Part shown: piece after piece, positions 8,100-14,046 of the stretch
How the letters are laid out: each line of letters begins with the position of its first letter
Position numbering within the stretch: the first letter of the stretch is position 1
Source: a virus
Virus record (IMG/VR): IMGVR_UViG_3300009285_006422
Coordinates: 1 to 23,186 of that record
Direction: 5' to 3' (one strand)
Length of the DNA stretch: 23,186 nt
Notes under the pieces: generated by a model
What the model was told of the DNA's origin: nothing
The model's database searches: none
Seen by the model: only the letters and a program-made list of their open reading frames with translations
Program-made: the position numbers and the translations under genes

Positions 8100-8198
8100 C
8101 GCGGCATATCACCGGCGCTGCCGGTAGTAAAGGTGCATAGAGGCTAACGTGGCCAGGGAAGTCCTCTTGGTCTCCCGGTTAAAATCCGGGGTGCCGCG
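8100..8198 (+). other. Cloverleaf-like structured RNA candidate between HNH gene and chaperone
   Basis: A 99-base stretch folds on paper into four helices. P1 pairs 8100-8107 with 8191-8198 (8 bp, one G-U). P2 is 8111-8116 with 8120-8125 (6 bp, 3-base loop). P3 is 8139-8143 with 8163-8167 (5 bp). P4 is 8174-8178 with 8186-8190 (5 bp, loop TTAAAAT). P4 abuts P1 with no linker and has a 7-base loop, exactly like the T-arm/acceptor of a tRNA. I found no 5-bp/7-base anticodon arm and no encoded CCA, so it is not a standard tRNA. It may be a decayed tRNA, a leader structure, or part of the HNH cassette. Confidence 0.3.
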
Positions 8199-8219
8199 AT
8201 AAAAAGAGGGGAGATTTCT

Positions 8220-8702
8220 ATGGAATTGGATTTAACCCGATTCAAAAAAACTATTAAGAGCCCTTTCAGCGGGCAGGATTATGAAATCGTGCGCGTAAGC
8301 CAGCGCGATCTATTCAATGAACTGGGCATCTTGCCTTTAATCGTGGCCGCGCCGGTGGAGGAGAGACTCGCCAAGATATCAGGCGAACTGAAGAAAAAAC
8401 TGGACAACCCGGATGAGGACTCCAAGGCGCGGCGGTTCCTATTGGAGCGCGGCGTGCGCCCGAAGATATGGTTCGGAGAGGAGTCGGAGTGCCCGGCGGG
8501 GCAGCTCCCGGCCTCATGCGCGGGCGACGACATCTACTGGCTAGCTAACCAAGTAACGGAGTTCGCCTTCGATCTGGACGGCCTGAAAGGGGACAAGTTT
8601 TTTCGCGGGGGAGACCCCGCTTCTCCTGGACCTGGTGGCCCGGAGGTACGGCCAGAGACCGTCATCCCTCCTGCAAACGGGGACGGAGCAGGGGATATTT
8701 AA
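8220..8702 (+). CDS. Tail assembly chaperone, short form (gpG-like)
   Basis: 160 residues from ATG 8220, with a strong AGAGGGGAG ribosome site at about 8206-8214. This is the non-shifted product of the tail chaperone pair, equivalent in role to lambda gpG; such proteins coat the tape measure during tube assembly. The N-terminus (DLTRFKKTIKSPFSGQDYEIVRVSQRDLFNELG) is typical of these proteins. After the T6 run at 8598-8603 the zero-frame tail (RGGDPASPGPGGPEVRPE...) is Pro/Gly-rich and looks like a read-out of a second coding frame. Confidence 0.8.
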   Translation: MELDLTRFKKTIKSPFSGQDYEIVRVSQRDLFNELGILPLIVAAPVEERLAKISGELKKKLDNPDEDSKARRFLLERGVRPKIWFGEESECPAGQLPASCAGDDIYWLANQVTEFAFDLDGLKGDKFFRGGDPASPGPGGPEVRPETVIPPANGDGAGDI

Positions 8703-8907
8703 GTCCGACGCTGAGCGGCTCTGGTTCGACGTGAACGTGGCGCTCTTGAGTATGGCGAACGACATGGAGGCGGCGAGGGGAGAGCAGCAGAAGGAGCTTG
8801 GTGGCCCTATATCCAACCGCAGGCAGGCGCGGGTCGCGGCGGAGATCGCTAAGAGGCAGGTCGAGGAGATGGAGCGGGACGCGCAGGGGACTTGGAGCAT
8901 TAGATAA
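8220..8907 (+). CDS. Tail assembly chaperone, frameshifted fusion (gpGT-like)
   Basis: The overlapping frame that ends at 8907 is open only from 8587, after TGA at 8584-8586. From 8602 it reads FAGETPLLLDLVARRYGQRPSSLL..., a chaperone 'T' domain that makes sense only as a continuation of the 8220 frame. The first potential start inside it (GTG 8635) would cut this conserved helix. The shift is +1 (equivalently -2) relative to 8220, giving about 228 residues. The C-terminal part is helical and charged (QKELGGPISNRRQARVAAEIAKRQVEEMERD). Its stop overlaps the next ATG as TAATG. Confidence 0.75.
8598..8620 (+). promoter_or_regulatory. Programmed +1/-2 ribosomal frameshift signal
   Basis: Zero-frame codons are AAG TTT TTT CGC. 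A Phe tRNA on the second TTT can move +1 onto TTC (8602-8604), after which the conserved frame GCG GGG GAG ACC continues. One base later a perfect 6-bp stem, 8605-8610 with 8615-8620, closes on a GAGA (GNRA) tetraloop. Together they form a compact slippery site plus stimulatory hairpin. Confidence 0.6.
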
Positions 8908-9941
8908 TGGCCGAGCAAAAAACATTGGCAAGAAAACAATTCGGCGAATTTATATGCCAGAATCCTCATTGCCAGAAAACATTCAGCGGCTATCGAGGGA
9001 ATAAGAATCATTACTGTTCCAAGCGCTGTAATAAAAGGATTCATCCTCAATTACAGGAAAAAATATGTGAGCGATGCGGCAACGCCTTTATTATGAAGGC
9101 CACAACCAATGCTGGACGATTCTGCTCAATGAGGTGCTTTAAGAACCCCGCAAAGATTTGCCAACATTGCGGACAGTCATATAATAAAACAGCCCGCTAT
9201 TATTGTTCAAAACGATGTGAGGCGAAAGCAAAGACAAAGTCTTTAGCAGAACGGTTCTGGACAAAGGTTCAAAAAACAGAAGCATGTTGGCTATGGTGCG
9301 GGAATGTAAATAGGGCCGGATACGGAACTATAGGTGTTGTCGGTACGAAGACCGTATTGGCTCATAGAGTATCCTATGAACTAGCCAAGGAGCCAATTTC
9401 AGAAGGGCATCTCTGTTTACATACCTGCGATAATCCCCGTTGCGTTAGACCGGATCATCTCAAACTCGGAACGCAGTTAGAAAATGTAAGAGATATGCAT
9501 GAAAAGCAAAGAGCGTCAAAAGTTTATCGCGGACAATCGGTCAGGATGCGACAGTGGAAATTAATTCTTGATTTCTATAAATATCGCTGCGGTCTGTGTG
9601 TACGCAATGATATTCGGCTTGTTAAGGATCATTATTTACCGCTCGCTAGAGGAGGAAAGACGCATTGGACTAATATATGGCCGCTCTGCGAAGACTGCAA
9701 TAGAAAAAAGGCTTCGAGAATTATCGACAATCAGATACTTCCTCACGTCGAACCATTGAGACATATTATAGAATCATTTCAAAGCTCACGAGTACGGCGC
9801 GGTGTTTATTGGAATAATGATCGTCACGCTTGGAGAGCACAAATTTATTTGAACCGCAAAAATGTTCAGGTTGGAACATTCAAATTAAAGGCAGATGCTA
9901 TCGAAGCATTTCGTACCGCATCGCCAGAATTGACTATTTAA
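8907..9941 (+). CDS. Composite endonuclease: zinc-finger array, HNH_3, second HNH, AP2 domain
   Basis: 344 residues. Residues 17-104 hold three repeated zinc-finger units, each a Cys pair followed ~15 residues later by C-S-x-x-C (C54xxC57/C73...C77; C85xxC88/C100...C104). Residues 117-200 form an HNH_3 domain: FWTKVQKTEACWLW, GYG, AHRVSYEL, HTCDNPRCVRPDHLKLGT. Residues 216-270 form a second, different HNH: C228xxC231, DH at 241-242, C261xxC264. Residues 298-337 match the AP2 DNA-binding fold (GVYWNNDRHAWRAQI...VGTFKLKADAIEAF). ATG 8907 overlaps the chaperone stop (TAATG), so translation is probably coupled. The gene is AT-rich and lies exactly between chaperone and tape measure, a homing-endonuclease placement. 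Confidence 0.9.
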   Translation: MAEQKTLARKQFGEFICQNPHCQKTFSGYRGNKNHYCSKRCNKRIHPQLQEKICERCGNAFIMKATTNAGRFCSMRCFKNPAKICQHCGQSYNKTARYYCSKRCEAKAKTKSLAERFWTKVQKTEACWLWCGNVNRAGYGTIGVVGTKTVLAHRVSYELAKEPISEGHLCLHTCDNPRCVRPDHLKLGTQLENVRDMHEKQRASKVYRGQSVRMRQWKLILDFYKYRCGLCVRNDIRLVKDHYLPLARGGKTHWTNIWPLCEDCNRKKASRIIDNQILPHVEPLRHIIESFQSSRVRRGVYWNNDRHAWRAQIYLNRKNVQVGTFKLKADAIEAFRTASPELTI

Positions 9942-9943
9942 TT

Positions 9944-11659
9944 ATGGCTCAAGAATCCAACATAATCCAGGTTGTCATCGAAAGCGTCAATAAGATGAGC
10001 GCGGATCTGCAACGGCTCGATGCAGAAATGGGCAAGTTCCAAGGCACGACCGATAGAACCGCAAAGAGTACTGGCATCGCCACGACTCAGTCCGTACGAT
10101 TTCACCAAGCCCTCATGCCATTAAATAGGGCGATAGGCACGGTATCTAACGCTGCCGCCAGACTCAATCCGGAGATAGGAATTCTTGTCAGTAATCTCGA
10201 CAATCTGACATTCGCAGCGGTTCGAGCCGCATCACATTCGCAGACGGCTGGGGGCGCCATCCTGGCCGCGTTCAAAGCCGTATTCAATCCGGTCACGTTG
10301 ATAGTGATAGGGTCCGTAACTGCTCTAAGCTACTTCATGTCTAAGATGATCGAAAGCCGCGAACAGGCGGAGAAGCTGAACATAGCCTTTAGGATGGGAA
10401 ACGTGGGAGCGTTTAGTCAAGCCATAATGGAAATAGAATTAAAACTAGATAAAGCTAAGCAGAGGCTCGTGGAAGTAATGAACGCGCTAAAGGTTGTCGC
10501 TCCAAGTCATCCTGGAGGTCCACCTCTACCTCAAACATCCGTCCAGATTTTAGCTGCCCAAAAAGAAGTCGCAGACATAGAAAAACAGAGAGCGGAACTC
10601 GGAGCTAAGGAGCGCGAACTGCGGGAGCGTGACTTTAACAAGGAGTTCCCGATCATAGAGAAGAATCTGCAAACGCAGCTTATGATGAATAAAACTCTCG
10701 ACGAGAGAATTAAGATCATGGTCGATATGCAGACAGCGCAGCTCAGGGTGCGCGGCGCAAGCGAAGAGGCTATCGCCGCGCTAGAACCAGACATAACGCG
10801 GATCGAAACTCTCAAGCAATTAAAAGTCGAGATGGAGAAGCATGCGGAAGCCCTGAAGGAGATGCGTCGTATAGAGGAAGAGGAAGCATTTTCACATCGT
10901 GACCTGCAAGAGGTACTGGTGAAGACGGATTGGGAGGCATACGAGGAGAGATTAAAACTCTTAGAAGATTTTAGAAGGAAGCGTGAAGAAGAATTTACGA
11001 AGATGACGGATATAGATTTACTCGATATTCAACGCGGCCCTGAGGAATTATTCAAGCTCGTCAAGAAAGCCGAGGAAGAGGCCGAGGAAGCCGCCGATCA
11101 GTACGCCAAGACATTCGCCGACCGCCTCGTCTCCGCTATGGAGGGCGAGAAGATGGATATCCAGGGAATCTTCCGCAGCATAGGGCGAGTCGCTATGATC
11201 GGGCTGATCGAAGAGTTAACCAAGATGGCGATTCTGGGACCGCTTAAGGAGATATTCGCGTCTGAAGCACTTTCGGGAGGTAAATCAAAGGGAGGTCTAC
11301 TGGGAGGTCTACTGGGAGGCATATTTGGAAGTATCTTCAGATTGTTCGGAGCTGGCAGCGGGACCATGCTTCCCGGCAACTTCGTCCCCATCGGCCCGCT
11401 CCGCAAGTTCGCCGCAGGCGGCATCGCGGGCGGCCCGACCCTCGGCGTGATAGGCGAGGAGGGGCCGGAGATCGTGGCCCGGATGAAGCCGGCGAGGCAG
11501 AGTGATATGGGCGGCGGGGACATCAAGCAGACCATATACCTGGTGGACGCGAGGCCGCCGAGGCTCGGCCCCAACGACGTCGTGCGCTATGTGACTGCGG
11601 ACATGCGCAGCGGCGGCAAGACGGCGGACGCCGTGCAGAATGTGATAAAGAGGACGTGA
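9944..11659 (+). CDS. Tail tape measure protein
   Basis: 571 residues from ATG 9944, which lies 2 bases after the endonuclease stop; the frame is open back to 9830 inside the endonuclease gene. The protein is mostly helical, with a hydrophobic segment at ~105-132 (ILAAFKAVFNPVTLIVIGSVTALSYF) and long charged coiled-coil regions at ~190-410. A typical tape-measure C-terminus follows: Gly-rich GGLLGGLLGGIFG, then KFAAGGIAGGPTLGVIGEEGPEIVAR at ~487-512. The length would suit a fairly short siphovirus tail. There is no good ribosome site before 9944, so expression probably depends on coupling to the inserted endonuclease gene. Confidence 0.9.
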   Translation: MAQESNIIQVVIESVNKMSADLQRLDAEMGKFQGTTDRTAKSTGIATTQSVRFHQALMPLNRAIGTVSNAAARLNPEIGILVSNLDNLTFAAVRAASHSQTAGGAILAAFKAVFNPVTLIVIGSVTALSYFMSKMIESREQAEKLNIAFRMGNVGAFSQAIMEIELKLDKAKQRLVEVMNALKVVAPSHPGGPPLPQTSVQILAAQKEVADIEKQRAELGAKERELRERDFNKEFPIIEKNLQTQLMMNKTLDERIKIMVDMQTAQLRVRGASEEAIAALEPDITRIETLKQLKVEMEKHAEALKEMRRIEEEEAFSHRDLQEVLVKTDWEAYEERLKLLEDFRRKREEEFTKMTDIDLLDIQRGPEELFKLVKKAEEEAEEAADQYAKTFADRLVSAMEGEKMDIQGIFRSIGRVAMIGLIEELTKMAILGPLKEIFASEALSGGKSKGGLLGGLLGGIFGSIFRLFGAGSGTMLPGNFVPIGPLRKFAAGGIAGGPTLGVIGEEGPEIVARMKPARQSDMGGGDIKQTIYLVDARPPRLGPNDVVRYVTADMRSGGKTADAVQNVIKRT

Positions 11660-11665
11660 GATTTC

Positions 11666-12235
11666 ACAACAAACTATATCAGATAATTTTAGATCGGGTT
11701 CTTCCGCATAGTATATTTGAAATATGACCGTCAGAGACTCTAAATTTTTTTGCCAACATTTTCGCTGTTACGATGTAAGGAATATGAAGTTTGCGAATCG
11801 TGCGAATATCATCGTCTGTAAGCCACCAGTGACGAATATGTCTACCTTTATTTATAGAATCCAGGGCATTATCTCTTTTTGTCCCCAAAAAAAGATGCTC
11901 GGGGCGGACACATGGCGGATTGTCGCAATGATGAAGCACGCACATGCCATTAGGGATAGGACCGTGATGGATTTGCCAGGATACGCGATGTGCTCCTCTA
12001 TTCTTTCCATCGTGAATCACCCCATAACCATCAAGAACCGTAGAACCAGTCCAAAGCCAACAATTCCTAGTCTTTTTAACTTTAATCCAAAATCGTTGTT
12101 CGAGCGTAAGCCCATGCCAACAAGCACGACTACAAAACTTGCAAGCTTCTTTTTTTATTGCGGATGGTTTTCTTTTGAATTCTTTCCCACATCTCTGACA
12201 ATTAAAAATCAGCATAGTCAAATTATACAACAAAC
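11666..12235. mobile_element. HNH cassette bounded by 9-bp direct repeats
   Basis: The reverse-strand HNH gene is framed by two copies of ACAACAAAC, at 11666-11674 and 12227-12235. They lie just outside the coding region, in otherwise short spacers between tape measure and distal tail gene. Removing the segment between them would leave an ordinary short spacer. They may mark a repair or insertion duplication, but a 9-bp A-rich match could be chance. Confidence 0.35.
11679..12215 (-). CDS. HNH_3 endonuclease with C-terminal helix-turn-helix, reverse strand
   Basis: 178 residues from ATG at 12215 (minus strand); the frame is open to TTG 12233 but the ATG fits the promoter. Residues 6-32 are a zinc finger (C6xxC9, C25xxC28, C32). 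Residues 42-118 are an HNH_3 core: FWIKVKKTRNCWLWTG, GYG, AHRVSW, HHCDNPPCVRPEHLFLGT. Residues ~132-172 (LTDDDIRTIRKLHI...AKMLAKKFRVSDGHISNILCGR) look like an HTH of the kind that ends many HNH homing enzymes. It is AT-rich and opposed to all tail genes. Its core is related to the first HNH of the 8907 protein and to the relic at 12932-13253. Confidence 0.9.
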   Translation of the reverse strand: MLIFNCQRCGKEFKRKPSAIKKEACKFCSRACWHGLTLEQRFWIKVKKTRNCWLWTGSTVLDGYGVIHDGKNRGAHRVSWQIHHGPIPNGMCVLHHCDNPPCVRPEHLFLGTKRDNALDSINKGRHIRHWWLTDDDIRTIRKLHIPYIVTAKMLAKKFRVSDGHISNILCGRTRSKII

Positions 12236-12250
12236 GGCGTGAAAATACAA
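12222..12250 (-). promoter_or_regulatory. Promoter of the reverse HNH gene, leaderless geometry
   Basis: On the minus strand: -35 TTGTAT (12250-12245), 17-base spacer, -10 TATAAT (12227-12222), then 6 bases to the ATG at 12215. The -35 is weak (3 of 6), but the -10 is perfect and spacing is ideal. Transcription should start at or next to the A of ATG, leaving no room for a ribosome site. Confidence 0.6.
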
Positions 12251-12251
12251 T

Positions 12252-12860
12252 ATGGCAGCAACGAGAACAATCGTCTTTACACCCTCAGTAGTCGAACGAG
12301 AGGCAATAACCTATACCTCCGCGACCGGATTCGACAACACCGGCCTGGCGGCGTACTTCAACCGGGCGTCGAGGCCCGCATACCGATTCACGATACGCAT
12401 GGACGCGCTCACGAAGTCGCAGGCGGAATCGCTGTCGGCTCTCCACGCGACGCTTATGGGCGGCCAGTCCTTTTTCTGGGACGGCGGGCCGTGGGGCGAT
12501 ATCCAGAACATGAGCCTCGTGGGCGAGGGGGACTCGCAGCGGCGGCAGTTCTTTCTGGGGAATCGGAACGTAGGCGCTGGCTCTGTCTCGATGCAAACTT
12601 TGCGAGGGGCAGTAAGTTCCGCGTGGGCGGCCAACTCGGCGAACGGATGGCCTTACTCGATAACGGCGGTCGCAGGAGTGGTGACATTCGCCAACTCCAC
12701 GAACACGATTCCCGCGTCCGGGGACGACGTGATGGGAAAGTGGGGGTGCAATTACCGATGTCATTTTTCGCCAGGGGGAATAAAAATAACGAATCAACAC
12801 CGAGGCGTATATTCTGTAGAACTTGCAATTACCGATGTCATTTTTCGCCAGGGGGAATAA
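12252..12860 (+). CDS. Distal tail protein, DUF2460-like, with a duplication-altered C-terminus
   Basis: 202 residues from ATG 12252. The order of features fits DUF2460 proteins, which follow the tape measure in gene transfer agents and many siphophages: an N-terminal strand region, an aromatic YRFTIRMDALTKSQAESLSALHATLMGGQSFFWDG segment, the VGEGDSQRRQFFLGN signature (like G-x-GDG...FqL), and a late PASGDDVM. The end is abnormal. A 77-bp tandem duplication shifts the frame, so the protein finishes ...YSVELAITDVIFRQGE. With one copy removed it would be 200 residues ending ...YSVELELTETAYTG at TAG 12931. The altered protein may still work, as only the last ~10 residues change. Confidence 0.8.
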   Translation: MAATRTIVFTPSVVEREAITYTSATGFDNTGLAAYFNRASRPAYRFTIRMDALTKSQAESLSALHATLMGGQSFFWDGGPWGDIQNMSLVGEGDSQRRQFFLGNRNVGAGSVSMQTLRGAVSSAWAANSANGWPYSITAVAGVVTFANSTNTIPASGDDVMGKWGCNYRCHFSPGGIKITNQHRGVYSVELAITDVIFRQGE

Positions 12861-12900
12861 AAATAACGAATCAACACCGAGGCGTATATTCTGTAGAACT
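12747..12900 (+). repeat. Exact 77-bp tandem duplication inside the distal tail gene
   Basis: Copies at 12747-12823 and 12824-12900 are identical by eye. 77 is not a multiple of 3, so the second copy is read out of frame and ends the gene early at 12860. Exact identity implies a very recent event, or an assembly error. Confidence 0.9.
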
Positions 12901-12931
12901 TGAGTTAACGGAAACGGCTTATACTGGCTAG

Positions 12932-13253
12932 AGCGGATTATCGCAATGATGACAAATAAAGAGGTCGGATGGAATTGGCCCATGAACTATAGAATAGGAA
13001 TATCTATGAGCAGGCATCATTCGACCATTAACAGACAAATAGCCATAGCCGCTCGTACTTTTGGAACCTTTCCAAATCCAACAAGAAATTACATCGGCCT
13101 TTTCAACCTTAGCCCAAAAACGGATGATAGGATTGATGCGCGAAGAACTTGGCGCTCGATGATAACATATAGCCGAGCAATATTTATGTGCACAATGTCT
13201 GTTGCTTGGTGCCTCAGAAAGTTCTCATGACAATAATCGCATATAAAATCCAT
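12932..13253 (-). pseudogene. Broken HNH_3 endonuclease relic, reverse strand
   Basis: On the minus strand, ATG 13253 begins MDFICDYCHENFLRHQATD, the first half of a zinc finger. The expected continuation HKYCSAICYHR is present in another frame, so there is a frameshift near 13200. The frame then reads FWAKVEKADVISCWIWKG, GYG, PAHRYSYSIVHGPIPS and HHCDNP, the first part of an HNH_3 domain closely like the gene at 11679. Homology stops abruptly after CDNP at about 12934, three bases from the distal tail stop codon; the rest of the domain is missing. It is therefore both frameshifted and truncated, yet keeps a near-consensus promoter. Confidence 0.85.
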
Positions 13254-13281
13254 AGCGATATTATAATGATAAGATCGCTAT
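13252..13281. promoter_or_regulatory. 8-bp inverted repeat around the relic's -10 box
   Basis: ATAGCGAT at 13252-13259 and ATCGCTAT at 13274-13281 are perfect inverted copies, separated by 14 bases that contain the -10 hexamer. This is an operator-like layout. It could instead form a hairpin in rightward transcripts; no T-tract follows, so it is not a standard terminator. Confidence 0.4.
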
Positions 13282-13288
13282 ATATCAA
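13260..13288 (-). promoter_or_regulatory. Promoter of the HNH relic, leaderless geometry
   Basis: On the minus strand: -35 TTGATA (13288-13283, 5 of 6), 17-base spacer, perfect -10 TATAAT (13265-13260), then 6 bases to ATG at 13253. The geometry equals that of the other two reverse genes in the window. Confidence 0.7.
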
Positions 13289-13296
13289 GAGGATTT

Positions 13297-13353
13297 ATGT
13301 CTGAAATCTATTCGGTGGAATTGAAATTAACCGAAACAGCTTTCACGGGGTGA
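13297..13353 (+). pseudogene. Second, diverged copy of the distal tail gene's 3' end (18 codons)
   Basis: ATG 13297 to TGA 13353 encodes MSEIYSVELKLTETAFTG. The last 14 residues match the original end of the distal tail protein (YSVELELTETAYTG, 12 of 14 identical). The DNA differs mostly at third codon positions, so this is a related allele and not a fresh copy. An AGAGGA site at 13288-13293 could allow translation of the fragment. The stop overlaps the next gene's ATG (TGATG), the arrangement expected if this copy is the one native to the downstream genes. Confidence 0.75.
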
Positions 13354-13463
13354 TGCCTTGGGTAATGAAATGCCCGAAATGCGACTCAGACATAAGCAAG
13401 GAAGACCCGATGGACTTGTGGGTGTGCTGGAAATGCGGATGGGCAAGAAAGGACAGGATGTAA
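13353..13463 (+). CDS. Very small zinc-ribbon protein (36 residues)
   Basis: ATG 13353 overlaps the preceding stop as TGATG. The product MPWVMKCPKCDS...VCWKCGWARKDRM has two CxxC/CxxC-type knuckles (CPKC and CWKC), a complete minimal zinc ribbon. Nothing else is in the chain. It opens the lysis cassette, one base before the next ATG. Function unknown; many phages encode such ribbons. Confidence 0.65.
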   Translation: MPWVMKCPKCDSDISKEDPMDLWVCWKCGWARKDRM

Positions 13464-13464
13464 T

Positions 13465-13695
13465 ATGACTGGAGTAGAGCCTCAGACGGTATTTGAGGGA
13501 TACATCAAGGGGAACATAGAGGAGCTGCGACGCGAGATGCGTGACGTAAAACAATCTATAATGGCCCTTGAAGAAAAAATCGTTGACATGGCAAATCAGG
13601 CGTCTTTTTCTCGCGGCAAAATGATCGGATGGGGCAGCGCATTCGGCGTCATGGGCGGCATCAGCGCTGCAATAATAAAAGCCCTTTGGAGGTGA
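13465..13695 (+). CDS. XhlA-like holin-associated protein
   Basis: 76 residues. Residues ~10-45 form a charged amphipathic/coiled-coil helix (GNIEELRREMRDVKQSIMALEEKIVDM). Residues ~53-74 are one hydrophobic, Gly-rich membrane segment (MIGWGSAFGVMGGISAAIIKALW). This helix-then-anchor layout and length fit the haemolysin XhlA/holin-accessory family. It starts the lysis gene run and is followed by a multi-pass membrane protein with a perfect ribosome site. Confidence 0.65.
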   Translation: MTGVEPQTVFEGYIKGNIEELRREMRDVKQSIMALEEKIVDMANQASFSRGKMIGWGSAFGVMGGISAAIIKALWR

Positions 13696-13698
13696 TTG

Positions 13699-14046
13699 AT
13701 GCGTGATAGATATAGGCGGGCAAAGAAATACTTCCTAGCCAGAAGCAGGGATGCCCTCGCAGAAGTTTATAGGCTCAAGTGGGCCATAGGAATAAGCATC
13801 GGCGCGATGTTCCTGCTTGATGCCTATGGGATAAATCCAATGAACCGTTGGGCATTGCTGGCGCATAAATTCTCTACCATCACATTGGCCGTGATAGCCG
13901 CTCACCTTATCCGCCGGGAGATTTTCCCGTACATAGACTTATCCACAGCGTTGACGAGCCGAGACTGGGGGCACGCTGTTGGCTCGGCCATAGTAGTTTC
14001 AATTTTGATGGCGGCGATAATTTTGGGAGTCGCTCTTGGATTATAA
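13699..14046 (+). CDS. Multi-pass membrane protein, probable holin
   Basis: 115 residues from ATG 13699, with a textbook GGAGGTGAT site at 13688-13696. TTG 13696 is in frame but lies inside that site. Three membrane segments are visible: ~29-46 (WAIGISIGAMFLLDAYGI), ~55-74 (LAHKFSTITLAVIAAHLI) and ~95-115 (GSAIVVSILMAAIILGVALGL). The N-terminus is very basic. Size, topology and its place between an XhlA-like protein and a lytic enzyme make it the best holin candidate. The end overlaps the next gene by 11 bases. Confidence 0.65.
   Translation: MRDRYRRAKKYFLARSRDALAEVYRLKWAIGISIGAMFLLDAYGINPMNRWALLAHKFSTITLAVIAAHLIRREIFPYIDLSTALTSRDWGHAVGSAIVVSILMAAIILGVALGL

Noticed and set aside
8101-8198. 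A conventional tRNA gene
   Set aside because: The acceptor and T-arm pair well, but every register for a 5-bp stem with a 7-base loop fails in the anticodon region, the D-region is oversized, and no CCA is encoded.
7547-8219. Group I intron containing the HNH gene
   Set aside because: The flanking tail tube and chaperone genes are both complete, so no coding sequence is interrupted, and the non-coding part is only ~125 bases, too short for a group I core.
11724-12242. 172-codon forward open frame opposite the reverse HNH gene
   Set aside because: The minus strand shows clear zinc-finger and HNH_3 motifs; the forward frame has none and is antisense to it.
12239-12931. 230-codon forward frame overlapping the distal tail gene
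   Set aside because: Most of it is out-of-frame reading of the distal tail gene. Only its end (from the second 77-bp copy) is true coding sequence, reached because of the duplication.
12946-13230. 94-codon forward open frame between distal tail gene and lysis genes
   Set aside because: The minus strand of this region encodes recognisable HNH_3 motifs of a relic, so the forward frame is chance.
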